Shown here: piece by piece, positions 11,858 through 21,766 of the stretch | Layout of the letters: each line of letters opens with the position of its first letter | Numbering within the stretch: the first letter of the stretch is position 1 | NCBI GenBank assembly: GCA_014529385.2 | Contig: CM043966.1 | Coordinates: forward strand, 144,322,711 to 144,386,710 | Reading direction: 5' to 3' | Source: Adiantum capillus-veneris | Lineage: Eukaryota > Streptophyta > Polypodiopsida > Polypodiales > Pteridaceae | DNA: 64,000 nucleotides | The notes under the pieces: model-generated | Databases searched by the model: none | Told to the model about the DNA's origin: nothing | The model's input: only the letters and a program-made list of their open reading frames with translations | Program-made: the position numbers and the translations under genes

Positions 11858-11939
11858 TTAATCTCCTTCCAGAACAAGGAGATCTTCTGCCGGGTCTTGA
11901 TACCTTTCACATTCCATGATTGGAAAGTGAGCTCTTCCA

Positions 11940-13548
11940 TTACTGAGAGAGGGGTACAGACTCCTCAACCTCAAGGAACTCCTCCTCTATGCCCTTGTTC
12001 CTGTTGTCCTCCTCCATTTGACCATTCCCAATCATAGTATGTGTGCTCGACAATTCGATTATCATGAATCCCTTAGGGTTGGTATCCCTCAACACTTGGA
12101 AGAGATTGTCGTATATGATAGGCGTTTTGGGATGCTCTGGTGGGTCTTCTTTTAGAATCCCAACCTTTCTTGCTTGGGATTTGAACTGCTTACAGGAGAT
12201 GTGGGACACATGTTTCCATCCTTCCTCTTTCTTCCTGTATTCGAGAGAAAGCACAAGGGTTGTTGTTTTTAGCTGGGCGGAGGACATGAACTGAAATGGT
12301 GGGGTGGCCTTTTCCATTTCAAATTCTGGACTTTGGGTGGCTTCACAACATTCTCTTGTGTAGCTATAATTTCCTTAGATTGCATGTTGTTTTCTATTTG
12401 CTCATCAACCTTCTGCCGTGTAGTCCTTGCATCAACAGATCCCTGAGGCATAGATGGCTCTCCTTTTCCCCCCTCATGGGGACTTGTTGTCATTTTTGAG
12501 ACCAAGGGCTAGGCCCTCACAAAGTGCCCAAATTTATTACATTTGAAGCATGCACCAAAAAAGGTACCAAAGTTCAACTCAATGACCTTCAAACCGGCCC
12601 CCACGTTCACCACCAGGTTTTTGGGCTTGGGATTTCTCAAATCCCACCAAATGAAGACCTTATTTGTTGCATAGCCTAAGGCTTTTCCAGATGGCACAAA
12701 TAGAGGGGCGTCAAGGGAGGCTGCTATATCCTTCAGATTTCTTATTAGCCACATCAGGAGGTTTATAAACTCTAGGCACATGTCCTTGAATGCATTGGTG
12801 GATTCAAAAAACGGATCCCATAGGAGCACACACAACGGTACTCAATTAAAGAATAGTGGGCTTCTGGCCAGGATTTTGTTCACTGTTGTTTCGTCATTGA
12901 ACTACACAAAGAAGAAGCCTTCAACGAGGTACTGGGCCATCACCACAAGTCCTCACTGATTGAGGACATTGGTGCTATAAAGCCAATTGATTAGCTTAAC
13001 TTTAGCTTGCACCCTACCCATAAATCGAAACACCAAGGTCAAGCTTGCCCGCTCAGCTAGCTGTTTCTTTATGATAGTCGGTGGAACAACTACCATGACT
13101 GCATCCTCAACTTCAACCCTTTTCAAGAGCAATCTCTTGAGATCTTGGAAGGCTCTGTCCCCCCTTGTAACATCTAGAGATTCGGTTGGAGTCTCCGCTT
13201 CCTCCGGCATTATTTTGTTAAGAGACAAAATGTTGAGGATCTTGTCAAGCTCCTTCTCTATCAACACCTTGCGTCCTTTTAGTTCATCTTAGTTAAGTCG
13301 AGCAATGCCACTTGCATCACTCCCGATGCATTGGGAATCGATGCCTTCCGGTCCTTTCGAGACCTGTTCTGACGGGTTCTTTCCCGACACTTGGGACGGG
13401 CCGTAGCCGTCATGGTTGAACACTACCATGGCACAATTCGCGAGAACGGGCCTTTCGAGATCTGTTCCGATGACGAGTTCTTTCCCAACACTTGGGACCC
13501 CCCTGAAACCGCTTCAGCATAGGAGGGTCGGCGGGCCGTAGCCGTCAT
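11940..13548 (-). pseudogene. LINE-B ORF1 (Gag-like)
   Basis: ORF1 starts at an ATG at 13546-13548 followed by the SYAEAV motif common at the start of plant L1 ORF1 proteins. It reaches a stop after 42 codons. A DUF4283-like segment is at 12953-13267, a second part at 12509-12835 and the C-terminus at 11940-12505. The zinc knuckle CFKCNKFGHFVRA near 12510-12550 has a stop where the last cysteine should be. The final TAA (11940-11942) overlaps the ORF2 ATG (11938-11940) as TAATG. Several frameshifts make it non-functional. Confidence 0.68.
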
Positions 13549-13575
13549 GGTTGAACACTACCAGGGCACAATTCG
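13350..13575 (-). repeat. Tandem duplication at the start of LINE-B ORF1
   Basis: Two similar blocks lie side by side: about 13353-13446 and 13456-13575. Both hold CTTTCGAGA, CACTTGGGAC, GGCCGTAGCCGTCATGG and GGCACAATTCGCGA in the same order. The right block has about 35 more bases encoding the SYAEAV part. Each block has its own ATG in a matching context. Confidence 0.7.
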
Positions 13576-13850
13576 CGACAATGGGCCCTGAGCCACGAGG
13601 GGCCCCCAAAAACTAGGGCTAAGGTTGAGTAATGTAATAAGCGGTATAAGTAGGGGGGTAATTCGAGCTTCAAAAAAGATAATAATCACGCCAATAGAAG
13701 GTTGAGAAGGCAAAACAGATCCTAAGTGCAAAATTCTCTCTTGCATAATGGTCGAGAGTTGGAGGATGATGGAGCACTGCAGAGGCACCTTAAGCCCGCA
13801 TGGGAGAGTCACAGAGTAGCAAGGGGCAGGCAATCAGTCATGTAGAGCCC

Positions 13851-14149
13851 TCGTAGTAGTAATGGAAAAATTGATGATGTGCACCAAGGTTTTATCCTCG
13901 CACGAAATTTACCAAAGCTATAATTAATAAATTATCCATTTTCCCAACCCAAAAAGTGAAAATTTGAACTTCTTGGACATACCAAGTATAGTTTAAATGT
14001 CCATGACCATTTTAACCTATCAAGAAACCTATGTGTTACTGGACCTAAGAAAGATCGTAATTGTGTAGCTTATGAATGATGGAAAATTTTAGCATGGTAA
14101 TTACATACTTTGTGAGCCTCTTGAAGACTCTAAACCACTATCGTACCAA
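13851..14149. other. AT-rich spacer
   Basis: No gene or repeat structure is visible here. It lies between the LINE-B leader and the Copia-1 target duplication (TTTTG at 14150-14154). Confidence 0.4.
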
Positions 14150-14154
14150 TTTTG

Positions 14155-14329
14155 TGTTAGGTGAATGCGGTGTGCTTCACCGTGCTTTGCCGTGTTCGTC
14201 GGCCAATGTCTGACCGCCCACATTTATCTCCTTATTCTTTCTACATACAAAGAATAAGGAGCTCTCACTCACACTCTCACATGGTGCTCACACCGTGAGA
14301 TTTGGGAGCTCCACCCCACATCCTGTGTC

Positions 14330-14365
<36 letters not shown>

Positions 14366-14406
14366 CTTTGCACTCTCTGCACGCGCACCGCATCCGCACA
14401 CTCACA
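14155..14406 (+). repeat. Copia-1 5' LTR
   Basis: This 252-bp LTR has TG...CA ends. A (CT)n tract at 14333-14363 lies in its 3' half. It is immediately followed by the primer-binding site. Its partner is 27639-27924. Confidence 0.88.
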
Positions 14407-14409
14407 AAT

Positions 14410-14421
14410 TGGTATCAGAGC
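14410..14421 (+). promoter_or_regulatory. Copia-1 primer-binding site (initiator Met tRNA)
   Basis: TGGTATCAGAGC lies three bases after the 5' LTR. This is the classical complement of the 3' end of plant initiator methionine tRNA, used to prime minus-strand DNA synthesis. Confidence 0.9.
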
Positions 14422-15128
14422 TGGTTTCATTCCCGAAATCGCTTTCGCACGTGCACACACTTTCAAGAGTGCAAACAGGATTCCAATTTCATCATCGGCA
14501 AATTCAGTTTTTTGGGAGCGTTTCCACCAGGTGTCCTCGTGTTTTACCCCCCTTTCAAAGCCATTCAAGCCATCAAAACACTCATTCGAGCTACAGTTTA
14601 GGAGATGCATTTTTCAGCCCTCTCTTGGCAGTTTATGCTGCGTTTTTGGGCCGAAACGAAGGTTTTTGGTATATCTTTCATACCCGGACTCGGATACATG
14701 TGATCCAGAGTCTACCTTGGGGTTTTGGCACTCTCCAGATACGCTCGTCATATCAGAATTTTAAAATTCTGAGTGCTGGATTTTTTGCAGCAACAATTGT
14801 TTATTATGTGTCGAGGATTCCACACATGGTTTTCTCTCAGATGTGAGAGTGGTATTTGCTGCAAGTTTCCTCACAGATGGGAGGATATGATGTATGCCTT
14901 ATGTGGTTTGATGCTCAGGGAGACTAATGTGATTGCATTTTGAGCTCGACAATGTATGTCTTGAGCATGTTTTTTGGCAGTCACATGTAGAGCAGGTATT
15001 GTGTACTAGATTTGCAGGTGTTTGCAATGATGTATACAAAGTGTGGATATTGGTGCATGCATTTGGAGTGCGGTTTGATGCGCATTGGTTGCCCATGGTT
15101 TTGAGCATGCAGTCACTTTGGTTACTGG

Positions 15129-17212
15129 TGAGGGCGAGCTTTTTGAAATGGGGCCTCTAAACCCAAACCAATGGGCCTACCCTCACAAAATGTTCGTAAA
15201 GAGGTACGCACACTACTTGGGGCACCACCTTCTTTTGGGAGTGGAGAAGGAAACCAATAAAAAAAATAACACTTGCACTCACCCACCCAAGCAACACACT
15301 TTGAAAACCCCCTTACTCTATATACACTTTGGAAACTTGAACACCATCAACGATTATGCAACCCAATGCCGTGCATCAAAATGAAATATGCAATTTGTGG
15401 AATAGCATTCACCTTCTCCCCATAAGAATACCCATAATACATCCAAACTCTTCCTCTCTTAAGCACTCATCAAAAAAATCATGCGCGCAAGACTTGCCTC
15501 TCAAACACACAAGAGAATCACTTACATCAAACTAACACACTTTGCATAGAGAGCTCATCTCCATCTATGCAATGCCGTGACACAAATAAAATCACCATGA
15601 GAGGTAGCCACATGCATATGTAATGAAGCAAAAGAGAGTTGGAGTGAGAAATTTCTTTAGAACAATTGAATAAGTGTGGAGAAACAAACCAATGGTAAAT
15701 TGAGAATAGAACACTTACTTGATTTCTCGCACACCTTTTAAGGGGAGGACAGACGCTGGCTAACCATCACGAATTGCGACACTTGAAAGTTTTTGAAGAT
15801 GATTTCATGATCATTAACATAACCATGAGAGAGATCATGATGTATTTACAAGTTATTGAGGTGCTACAAATGATTTATTGGGTTGATGGAGTAAGAGATT
15901 GTAGAATGGAGAGAGTGGAGAATAGAGTTGCACTTCCTCCAAAGAGAAGGGTTAGGAGGGAGGATGTGAAAGAGGGAGAGTTGGGGTTTTCTCTACTATT
16001 GATCAAGAAACAACATGAAGTTGAAAATATAGGTGTGTGTGTCCTTGAGTCTCTCCAAGGGGAGCTATTTATAGTTGTGTAGGAGTGGGATTATGCTACA
16101 CTTAATTAGAGTAAGTGATTAGACCTAATTAAGTTTCCTTTGGACCACTCATTGAATATTGGACATAAAAGGGACTATTTATTCACCAAAAATATCATTT
16201 TAGACCGTGAAGGCTCCATAGGGGTGCATAATGTAGGTGGGCCCCACCATGAGGCCCTACGGGTGGCTCCTGCGGGGTATCTCAACTTGTCTGTCTTGGC
16301 ATTTAGAAAGCATCTTTAGGTTGGTCCCATCACATGCAAGTGACCTTGAACACTCATTGCTCTTCTAAAAGATGAGTAGGGGAAAAATAAGATCTCACTC
16401 TCTTGATTTACTTGATTTACAGTTCCCTTTTGCTGCGAATTTGACAGATTTACACTATTTTGACCATAACTTTTTACCTGTAGCTCGGAATGACATGCTT
16501 CAAAAGGCAAAATTGACCTTCTCAACATGTTTGATATGAATTTGGACTATTCTTCACGCCCATGCACCAAGGAATTCGGTTTGGAAGGTCCACACTAGGC
16601 TAGGGAACCTTTTGCTTCAAAGTCTTCTTGTATGGGCCCTTTGCTTGTATGCATCCAAGGGGAATCATGCTTTTTTCAAAAGGCTATGATGCTTAAACAA
16701 ATAGAGGAGGGCCCAATATTATTTTCTTGTGAAAAGAATATACAATTGGATTCTTTTTGAAAGGAGAGAAACTATATGTATATTCTTAAGAGATATTGGG
16801 CCACCTATGTAGAGGGCATAGAAGACTTGTAGAGAGGGACCATAATCTTTGGTAAAGACAAGTGGAGAGTTGATTTCCATGGGAATTTATCTATAAGGGG
16901 TGGAAGATGGATATATTATTTTTCTACTACTAATTCACAAGAGGTAAGAAAGTTTGGGGGTATATAGTTGGTTATTGTATGCTTATTCTATTTACAAAGC
17001 AAAAAAGAACAGGGTGGTAATATAAATATATGACTAAGGTGACATTTTTTGGGAAGAGTATAATGTATGTGTCGCCACAAAGGTTAAAAGAAGAGGGGGA
17101 ATTTACTCTAGATAACTTAATAGCATAGAAAAATATATACACATATGAGGAAGAGGACGTTGAGTAGGCTGACAAATGTTGCAAAAAGATGGTTACCATT
17201 TTATGCCACTCA
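15129..17212 (-). repeat. Ty3-1 3' LTR
   Basis: This 2,084-bp terminal repeat (plus-strand ends TGAGGG...CACTCA) is the downstream LTR of the minus-strand element. It differs from the copy at 23360-25441 by scattered substitutions and a few single-base indels only. Frames inside it (such as 15774-16082) occur in both copies simply because the LTRs are near identical. Confidence 0.92.
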
Positions 17213-17389
17213 TTATATTAGCCCTCCCCCAAGACTAGAGATATTCATATCTTTAGGAGGACGGTGTTGCTTCTTTTCTTCTTTTTTTCTCTTTTTTTTT
17301 TGTCATTTTTCCTTTTCCACTTTTTTTTTTTCCCCAATAGGAGGAGTTTCATGCACTCTTTTACTCCATTAGACCTGCTTTTCATTACC

Positions 17390-20300
17390 TCAATCCCATA
17401 AATCGGAGATGGGAGGGTTGCCTTGGGTATGTTCAGATTCCAAGTCTGGTTCTTCTTTGCACATCAAATCTTTAAAAATAGGTGGAGCATTTGCCAAGCC
17501 GAAGGGAGCCATGCCAATTTGGAGCTTAGACGATGTAGGCAGATGACTGCCTATCAACGGATTGATACGTTGAAAGTAGGGCTTTAATCTCCATCCATTG
17601 ACTCTAGTCTTGTGGAGTTTTCCTGATAAATCTGCTAATCTGTAACTACCATTCCCAAACTTTGTTTTTATCATGAAAGGTCCCTCCCATCTTTGCAAAA
17701 ACTTTTTGTCAAGTCGAGTATCAAGTCGGTTATCATAGCGAAGAACCAACATACCTTCCTTCAATCCTTTCCCCTTGAGCTTCTTGTTGATTTTATCCCT
17801 TTGGCTTGTCGCTTTGGTGATGTAGTGATCAATGGACTCTTCTCTATCTAGCTCAAGTCGTTGGAGATCTAAGATCCTTTCTTGTAGAACCTCTTTTGGT
17901 TTTTTTGCCACTCTTGCAAGAACGCGCAAGCTTGAGAGCTCTACCTCAATGGGGAGAAGTGCTTCCTGTCCATAAACTAGATGAAAAGGGGTGAATTGGG
18001 TAGATACCTTGAAAGATGTCCTATACGCCCAAAGAGCAGCCGTCAAATGGCGATCCCAATCATTAGGCCGGTCCACAACCTGTTTAGAAATGATCTTACA
18101 TATCATTCCATTCACATTTTCCACCAATCCATTGCATTGAGGATAGTAGGGTGTGGAATGCAGGTGTTTCACTTTTAACCTCCTCAAGAGATCATTCAGA
18201 AGGTCAGCCCTAAAACCCGGGCCTCGATCTGATAAGATTTCTAGGGGTGTTCCAAACCTACTACAAATATGATCAAAAATAAACTTTGATACCTCTTCAG
18301 CTGTGATTCGGGTTGTGCTTGTTGCTTCCGCCCATCGTGTCATGTAGTCAACACCCATGATGATGAAAACCTTCCCTGTAGAAGTACGAGGTAGGGGACC
18401 TATTGCATCCACACCCCACTTTTCAAAAGGGCCATAAGATATTATTGGGACTCGAGGCTCATATGTTAGTCGTCTATCCCCAGCAATTTGGCATGGCTTA
18501 CATGCTTTACACCAATATTGGACATCACGATGTAAGCTCGGCCAAATAAACCCTGCTTGTAAAATCTTCCTACTTGTAATATCTTGAGAAAAGTGACCAC
18601 CACAGACATCATCATGACATGAAAAAATAATTTTCTCTATCTCTTGCACACCTGGTACTCTCCTCAAGACCAAATCTTTCCCTTTGTGATATAAATAATC
18701 CCCGATCATCTGGTAAGGTGTGGCCTTCTTAACTAGTCTATGTCTTTGCACCTTGTCTAAGTGTTTGGGACACTCACCTGCTTGTAGAAAGAAGATAATG
18801 TCTTTTAGCTCCTCTTTACCTTGATATTTGGGTTCATATAGTTTCACACCTCCTACCGCCATTTGAAGCTTTTCATTTGCGAGTAAGTCTGCTTCCTTGT
18901 TATGAGTTCTCACAATGTGTTGTACCTGTGTTGCTTTAAAACCCTTCATCAAAGCTCTTACACTACTAAGCCACTCAAACAATGTACGATTCTTGCACCT
19001 CCAAGTCCCTTGGATTTGCCTGACCACTAGCAAAGAATCACCTTTTATAATAAGTCTTTGTATGCCTAATTCTTTGCATTCTTCTAACCCAAGGGTTAGA
19101 GCAGCATACTCAGCCTCATTGTTAGAGTGAACATTGGGTAGAGTGATACCTTTTCTAACCATTACCTCCTTTTGTGGGTTTAAAATGAGGATCCCCCCTG
19201 CTGCTTTGTCTTGTTGGCGTTGATAGGCTCCGTCAAAGCATAAATTATGGGCATTATCAATCTCCTTCACTTTGAACTGTTTTGAGCCTTCCTCTATTTG
19301 TAGTCGTGATCCTTCCCTTTCTCTCACTTTGTAGGTGAGAATGTCTGCAAGTCCTGCTCTTGTGCTATCTTCTACAAGGAAAGTGTATTCAAATTCTTGG
19401 AGTTCAAGCACCCACTTTGCTATTCTAGATGAGAGGCTCATGTGTTGTACTACATATGGTAGATTGTGCTCTAAGGTGAGAAAAACAAATGGCACAGGGA
19501 GAAGATACGATCGAAACTTCCTTACCGCAAACAAGATTGCAAAGACCACTTTCTCCATTTCAGTGTATCCCTTCTCGGCTGGAGTCATCACCTTGCTTGA
19601 AAAATAGATCGGCCTCATGTATGATGTTTTAGGATCTTTTTGCATCAAAACAACACCAATTGCTTCGAAACCTACACTTGGAGTGACATAGTAAGTCTCC
19701 TTTGGATCTGGTGGCATTAGGATTGGGAGAGAGCTAAGAATGCCCTTCACTTCCTCAAAACATTTTGCATGTTCCCTCCCCCATTCAAATGTAGATTGGC
19801 TTGCCAACCTATGCAAAGGGGCGATGGCTTCTGCTAGGAGATGGATGAAGCGAGACATGTACCTCACTTTGTGGTTGAAGGTCATTAGCTCCTTTGTTGT
19901 TGTTGGTGGAGATAATGACAAAAGGGCCTCTACTTTAGAGGGATCCACTTGAATTCCTTGTGAAGAAACCACATGGCCTAGCAAAACCACCTGAGATTCA
20001 CCGATATGACACTTCTCTGGGTTGAGTTGTCCCCCAAATTGATGGAGCCTCTTAAGCCCCTCTTCAACCTTTTGGCAATGAAGTGATCTACAACTATAAA
20101 TATAGAAATCATCCATAAAGACTCTTATAGATTTTCCAAAGAATGGCTGAAATACAAATATTGTGAATCTCATGAAGGTGCTAGGAGCATTGGTGAGCCC
20201 AAAAGGCATTACTCTGAATGCAAAACATCCCCAAGGTGTGATGAAGGTGGTTTTTGGTTGGTCCTCTTCTGCTATTCTAATTTGAAAATATGCTGAATAC

Positions 20301-21703
20301 CCATCACACACAGTGTAGCATTCGTGACCTGCTACTTCATTCAAAATTTCATCTTGGAAAGGGAGAGGGAAGTGGTCCCTCTTTGTCGCAGCGTTGAGGG
20401 GTTTGTAATCCACGCATACCCTCCACTTACCATTCTTCTTGGGAGTGACTACAATAGGTGATACCCATTCGGAGTTGGATACTGGATAGATGAAGCCAGC
20501 CTTCAAGAGTCGATTCACTTCCTGTAGGAGAGCCTTTTGTTGCACAGATCCTAGTCGCCTTAACTTTTGAGCCACAGGTTTGGTCCCTGGTTTCAATTCA
20601 ATTCGATGCTCTATTACATCTACACCTCTTATTTGTGAGTAGTCAGTGATAAACAAATTGGGATACCTCCTTAACATATTGATGTAGGACCTCTTCTCCT
20701 CACAAGTAAGATCTTTTGCAAGCATCTTCTCAAATCCTTCTTCAAGGTGGTGGCATCTTTCATCCCCTCGTGTGTGATTGTCTGTTGGCTTTTCTTCTAC
20801 TGGAACATCTTCAGTGTTGGCGTTGAATACAATTCCCATTACCTCCAAAGAAGACTCCTCTTCACTGGTTGATGCACTGGTTGATGCTTCCTCATCACTT
20901 GAGTAGGGACTCTCCTCCTCGCTCTCTTCATCTTCCGTGGTTTCATAGTTGATATCTAGTTGCTTTCCTTCTCGCCAATCATACACCACCGGTTGACCCT
21001 TCTTAAGAATCAAACGACCACTTCCCCATTTTTGATCTGCATTCACAGCAATGAGCCAAGGCCTCCCTAGGATGATGGGATAGCCCTCCCCCTTAGCTGG
21101 CATGACATACATATCCACTCGTGCATCTATGTTACATACAGAGACTTTTACATTTTCAATGATCCCCAAACACTTCACACTTGAGTTGTTGGCTAGCCTA
21201 GCTTGACAATTAGAGGACTTTGTAATTTCAAGCCCTAACTTGTTCATTGATTTTTCCGTGATCACACACATTTGAGCTCCACCATCAACATATACATTAG
21301 ACACCTTTTTACCCCTTATGTAAGCATCCACAATGGGTTCCACATCTTTTTGTAGCTTTGAGGCCACAACCTTAATGGAAAGATTTTCTTTCTTTTTTGG
21401 AATTCTTGTACTTACCAACTTTGGCCATTGCCTTCTTACTTTGGCTGATAGGTGTAGAAGTTGAGGCCATGAAATGTTTGGCTTTTGGGTTTGTAAATCC
21501 TCCAAGATGTTGTAGGGCTCTAGCTCCTTTCCCAATGGGAAGTCGTTGATACCAATTTCCCTTCGCCTTGATCTTTTCTTCCTGCTACTTTCAGCTTCTT
21601 CCATCTTTGACTTCTTCTTCTTGTCCCTTCTGGCTGAATTTGTTCCTTCACTTCTCATGTCTTCATCCTTATCATGTGCTCTTGTGCGTTTTTCTGCCTG
21701 CAT
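17390..21703 (-). CDS. Ty3-1 Pol polyprotein (PR-RT-RH-aRNH-INT)
   Basis: An uninterrupted 1437-codon frame encodes the enzymes of the retrotransposon. Retropepsin: D140-G-G-A and ILGRPW at 211-216. Reverse transcriptase: about 395-580, with VCDGYSAYFQIRI and the catalytic FMDD at 529-532. Native RNase H: about 668-790, but the first catalytic Asp reads VTPS and a later one reads TLEH, so it is probably inactive. A second, plant-type RNase H at about 820-945 keeps D824, E865, D889 and D939. Integrase: zinc residues H1032, H1039, C1067 and C1070, then D1101, D1161, E1197 with 35 residues between the last two. The frame is in phase with gag; 21 open codons separate the gag UAA from this first Met, so translation probably arises by readthrough rather than at this ATG. 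The last 50 residues carry an odd PFGLANAPPIF segment. Confidence 0.93.
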   Translation of the reverse strand: MQAEKRTRAHDKDEDMRSEGTNSARRDKKKKSKMEEAESSRKKRSRRREIGINDFPLGKELEPYNILEDLQTQKPNISWPQLLHLSAKVRRQWPKLVSTRIPKKKENLSIKVVASKLQKDVEPIVDAYIRGKKVSNVYVDGGAQMCVITEKSMNKLGLEITKSSNCQARLANNSSVKCLGIIENVKVSVCNIDARVDMYVMPAKGEGYPIILGRPWLIAVNADQKWGSGRLILKKGQPVVYDWREGKQLDINYETTEDEESEEESPYSSDEEASTSASTSEEESSLEVMGIVFNANTEDVPVEEKPTDNHTRGDERCHHLEEGFEKMLAKDLTCEEKRSYINMLRRYPNLFITDYSQIRGVDVIEHRIELKPGTKPVAQKLRRLGSVQQKALLQEVNRLLKAGFIYPVSNSEWVSPIVVTPKKNGKWRVCVDYKPLNAATKRDHFPLPFQDEILNEVAGHECYTVCDGYSAYFQIRIAEEDQPKTTFITPWGCFAFRVMPFGLTNAPSTFMRFTIFVFQPFFGKSIRVFMDDFYIYSCRSLHCQKVEEGLKRLHQFGGQLNPEKCHIGESQVVLLGHVVSSQGIQVDPSKVEALLSLSPPTTTKELMTFNHKVRYMSRFIHLLAEAIAPLHRLASQSTFEWGREHAKCFEEVKGILSSLPILMPPDPKETYYVTPSVGFEAIGVVLMQKDPKTSYMRPIYFSSKVMTPAEKGYTEMEKVVFAILFAVRKFRSYLLPVPFVFLTLEHNLPYVVQHMSLSSRIAKWVLELQEFEYTFLVEDSTRAGLADILTYKVREREGSRLQIEEGSKQFKVKEIDNAHNLCFDGAYQRQQDKAAGGILILNPQKEVMVRKGITLPNVHSNNEAEYAALTLGLEECKELGIQRLIIKGDSLLVVRQIQGTWRCKNRTLFEWLSSVRALMKGFKATQVQHIVRTHNKEADLLANEKLQMAVGGVKLYEPKYQGKEELKDIIFFLQAGECPKHLDKVQRHRLVKKATPYQMIGDYLYHKGKDLVLRRVPGVQEIEKIIFSCHDDVCGGHFSQDITSRKILQAGFIWPSLHRDVQYWCKACKPCQIAGDRRLTYEPRVPIISYGPFEKWGVDAIGPLPRTSTGKVFIIMGVDYMTRWAEATSTTRITAEEVSKFIFDHICSRFGTPLEILSDRGPGFRADLLNDLLRRLKVKHLHSTPYYPQCNGLVENVNGMICKIISKQVVDRPNDWDRHLTAALWAYRTSFKVSTQFTPFHLVYGQEALLPIEVELSSLRVLARVAKKPKEVLQERILDLQRLELDREESIDHYITKATSQRDKINKKLKGKGLKEGMLVLRYDNRLDTRLDKKFLQRWEGPFMIKTKFGNGSYRLADLSGKLHKTRVNGWRLKPYFQRINPLIGSHLPTSSKLQIGMAPFGLANAPPIFKDLMCKEEPDLESEHTQGNPPISDLWD

Positions 21704-21766
21704 AACATCAAAGTTTAGAGTATGCTCATCTATTAACTCTTCTAGCTTGATGATGTTGACTCCTCT

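Larger units (their letters stand above)
10376..13850 (-). mobile_element. LINE-B: truncated L1-like element split by a CACTA insertion
   Basis: This is a second L1-like LINE of the LINE-A type on the minus strand. Its 5' leader runs from about 13850 to 13549, ORF1 from 13548 to 11940, and ORF2 starts at 11940. The ORF2 endonuclease begins with an SWNVKG motif near 11920 and is broken by the CACTA element at 10568-11857. It resumes in the same frame on the other side with QEHHLDG near 10530, and is lost at about 10376. The reverse transcriptase is absent. Both pieces read in one frame once the insertion and one TTAA copy are discounted. Confidence 0.72.

Noticed and set aside
15774-16082. 102-codon frame present twice (also 24005-24313)
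   Set aside because: The repetition is explained by the two near-identical Ty3-1 LTRs. The frame overlaps the LTR with no recognisable protein.
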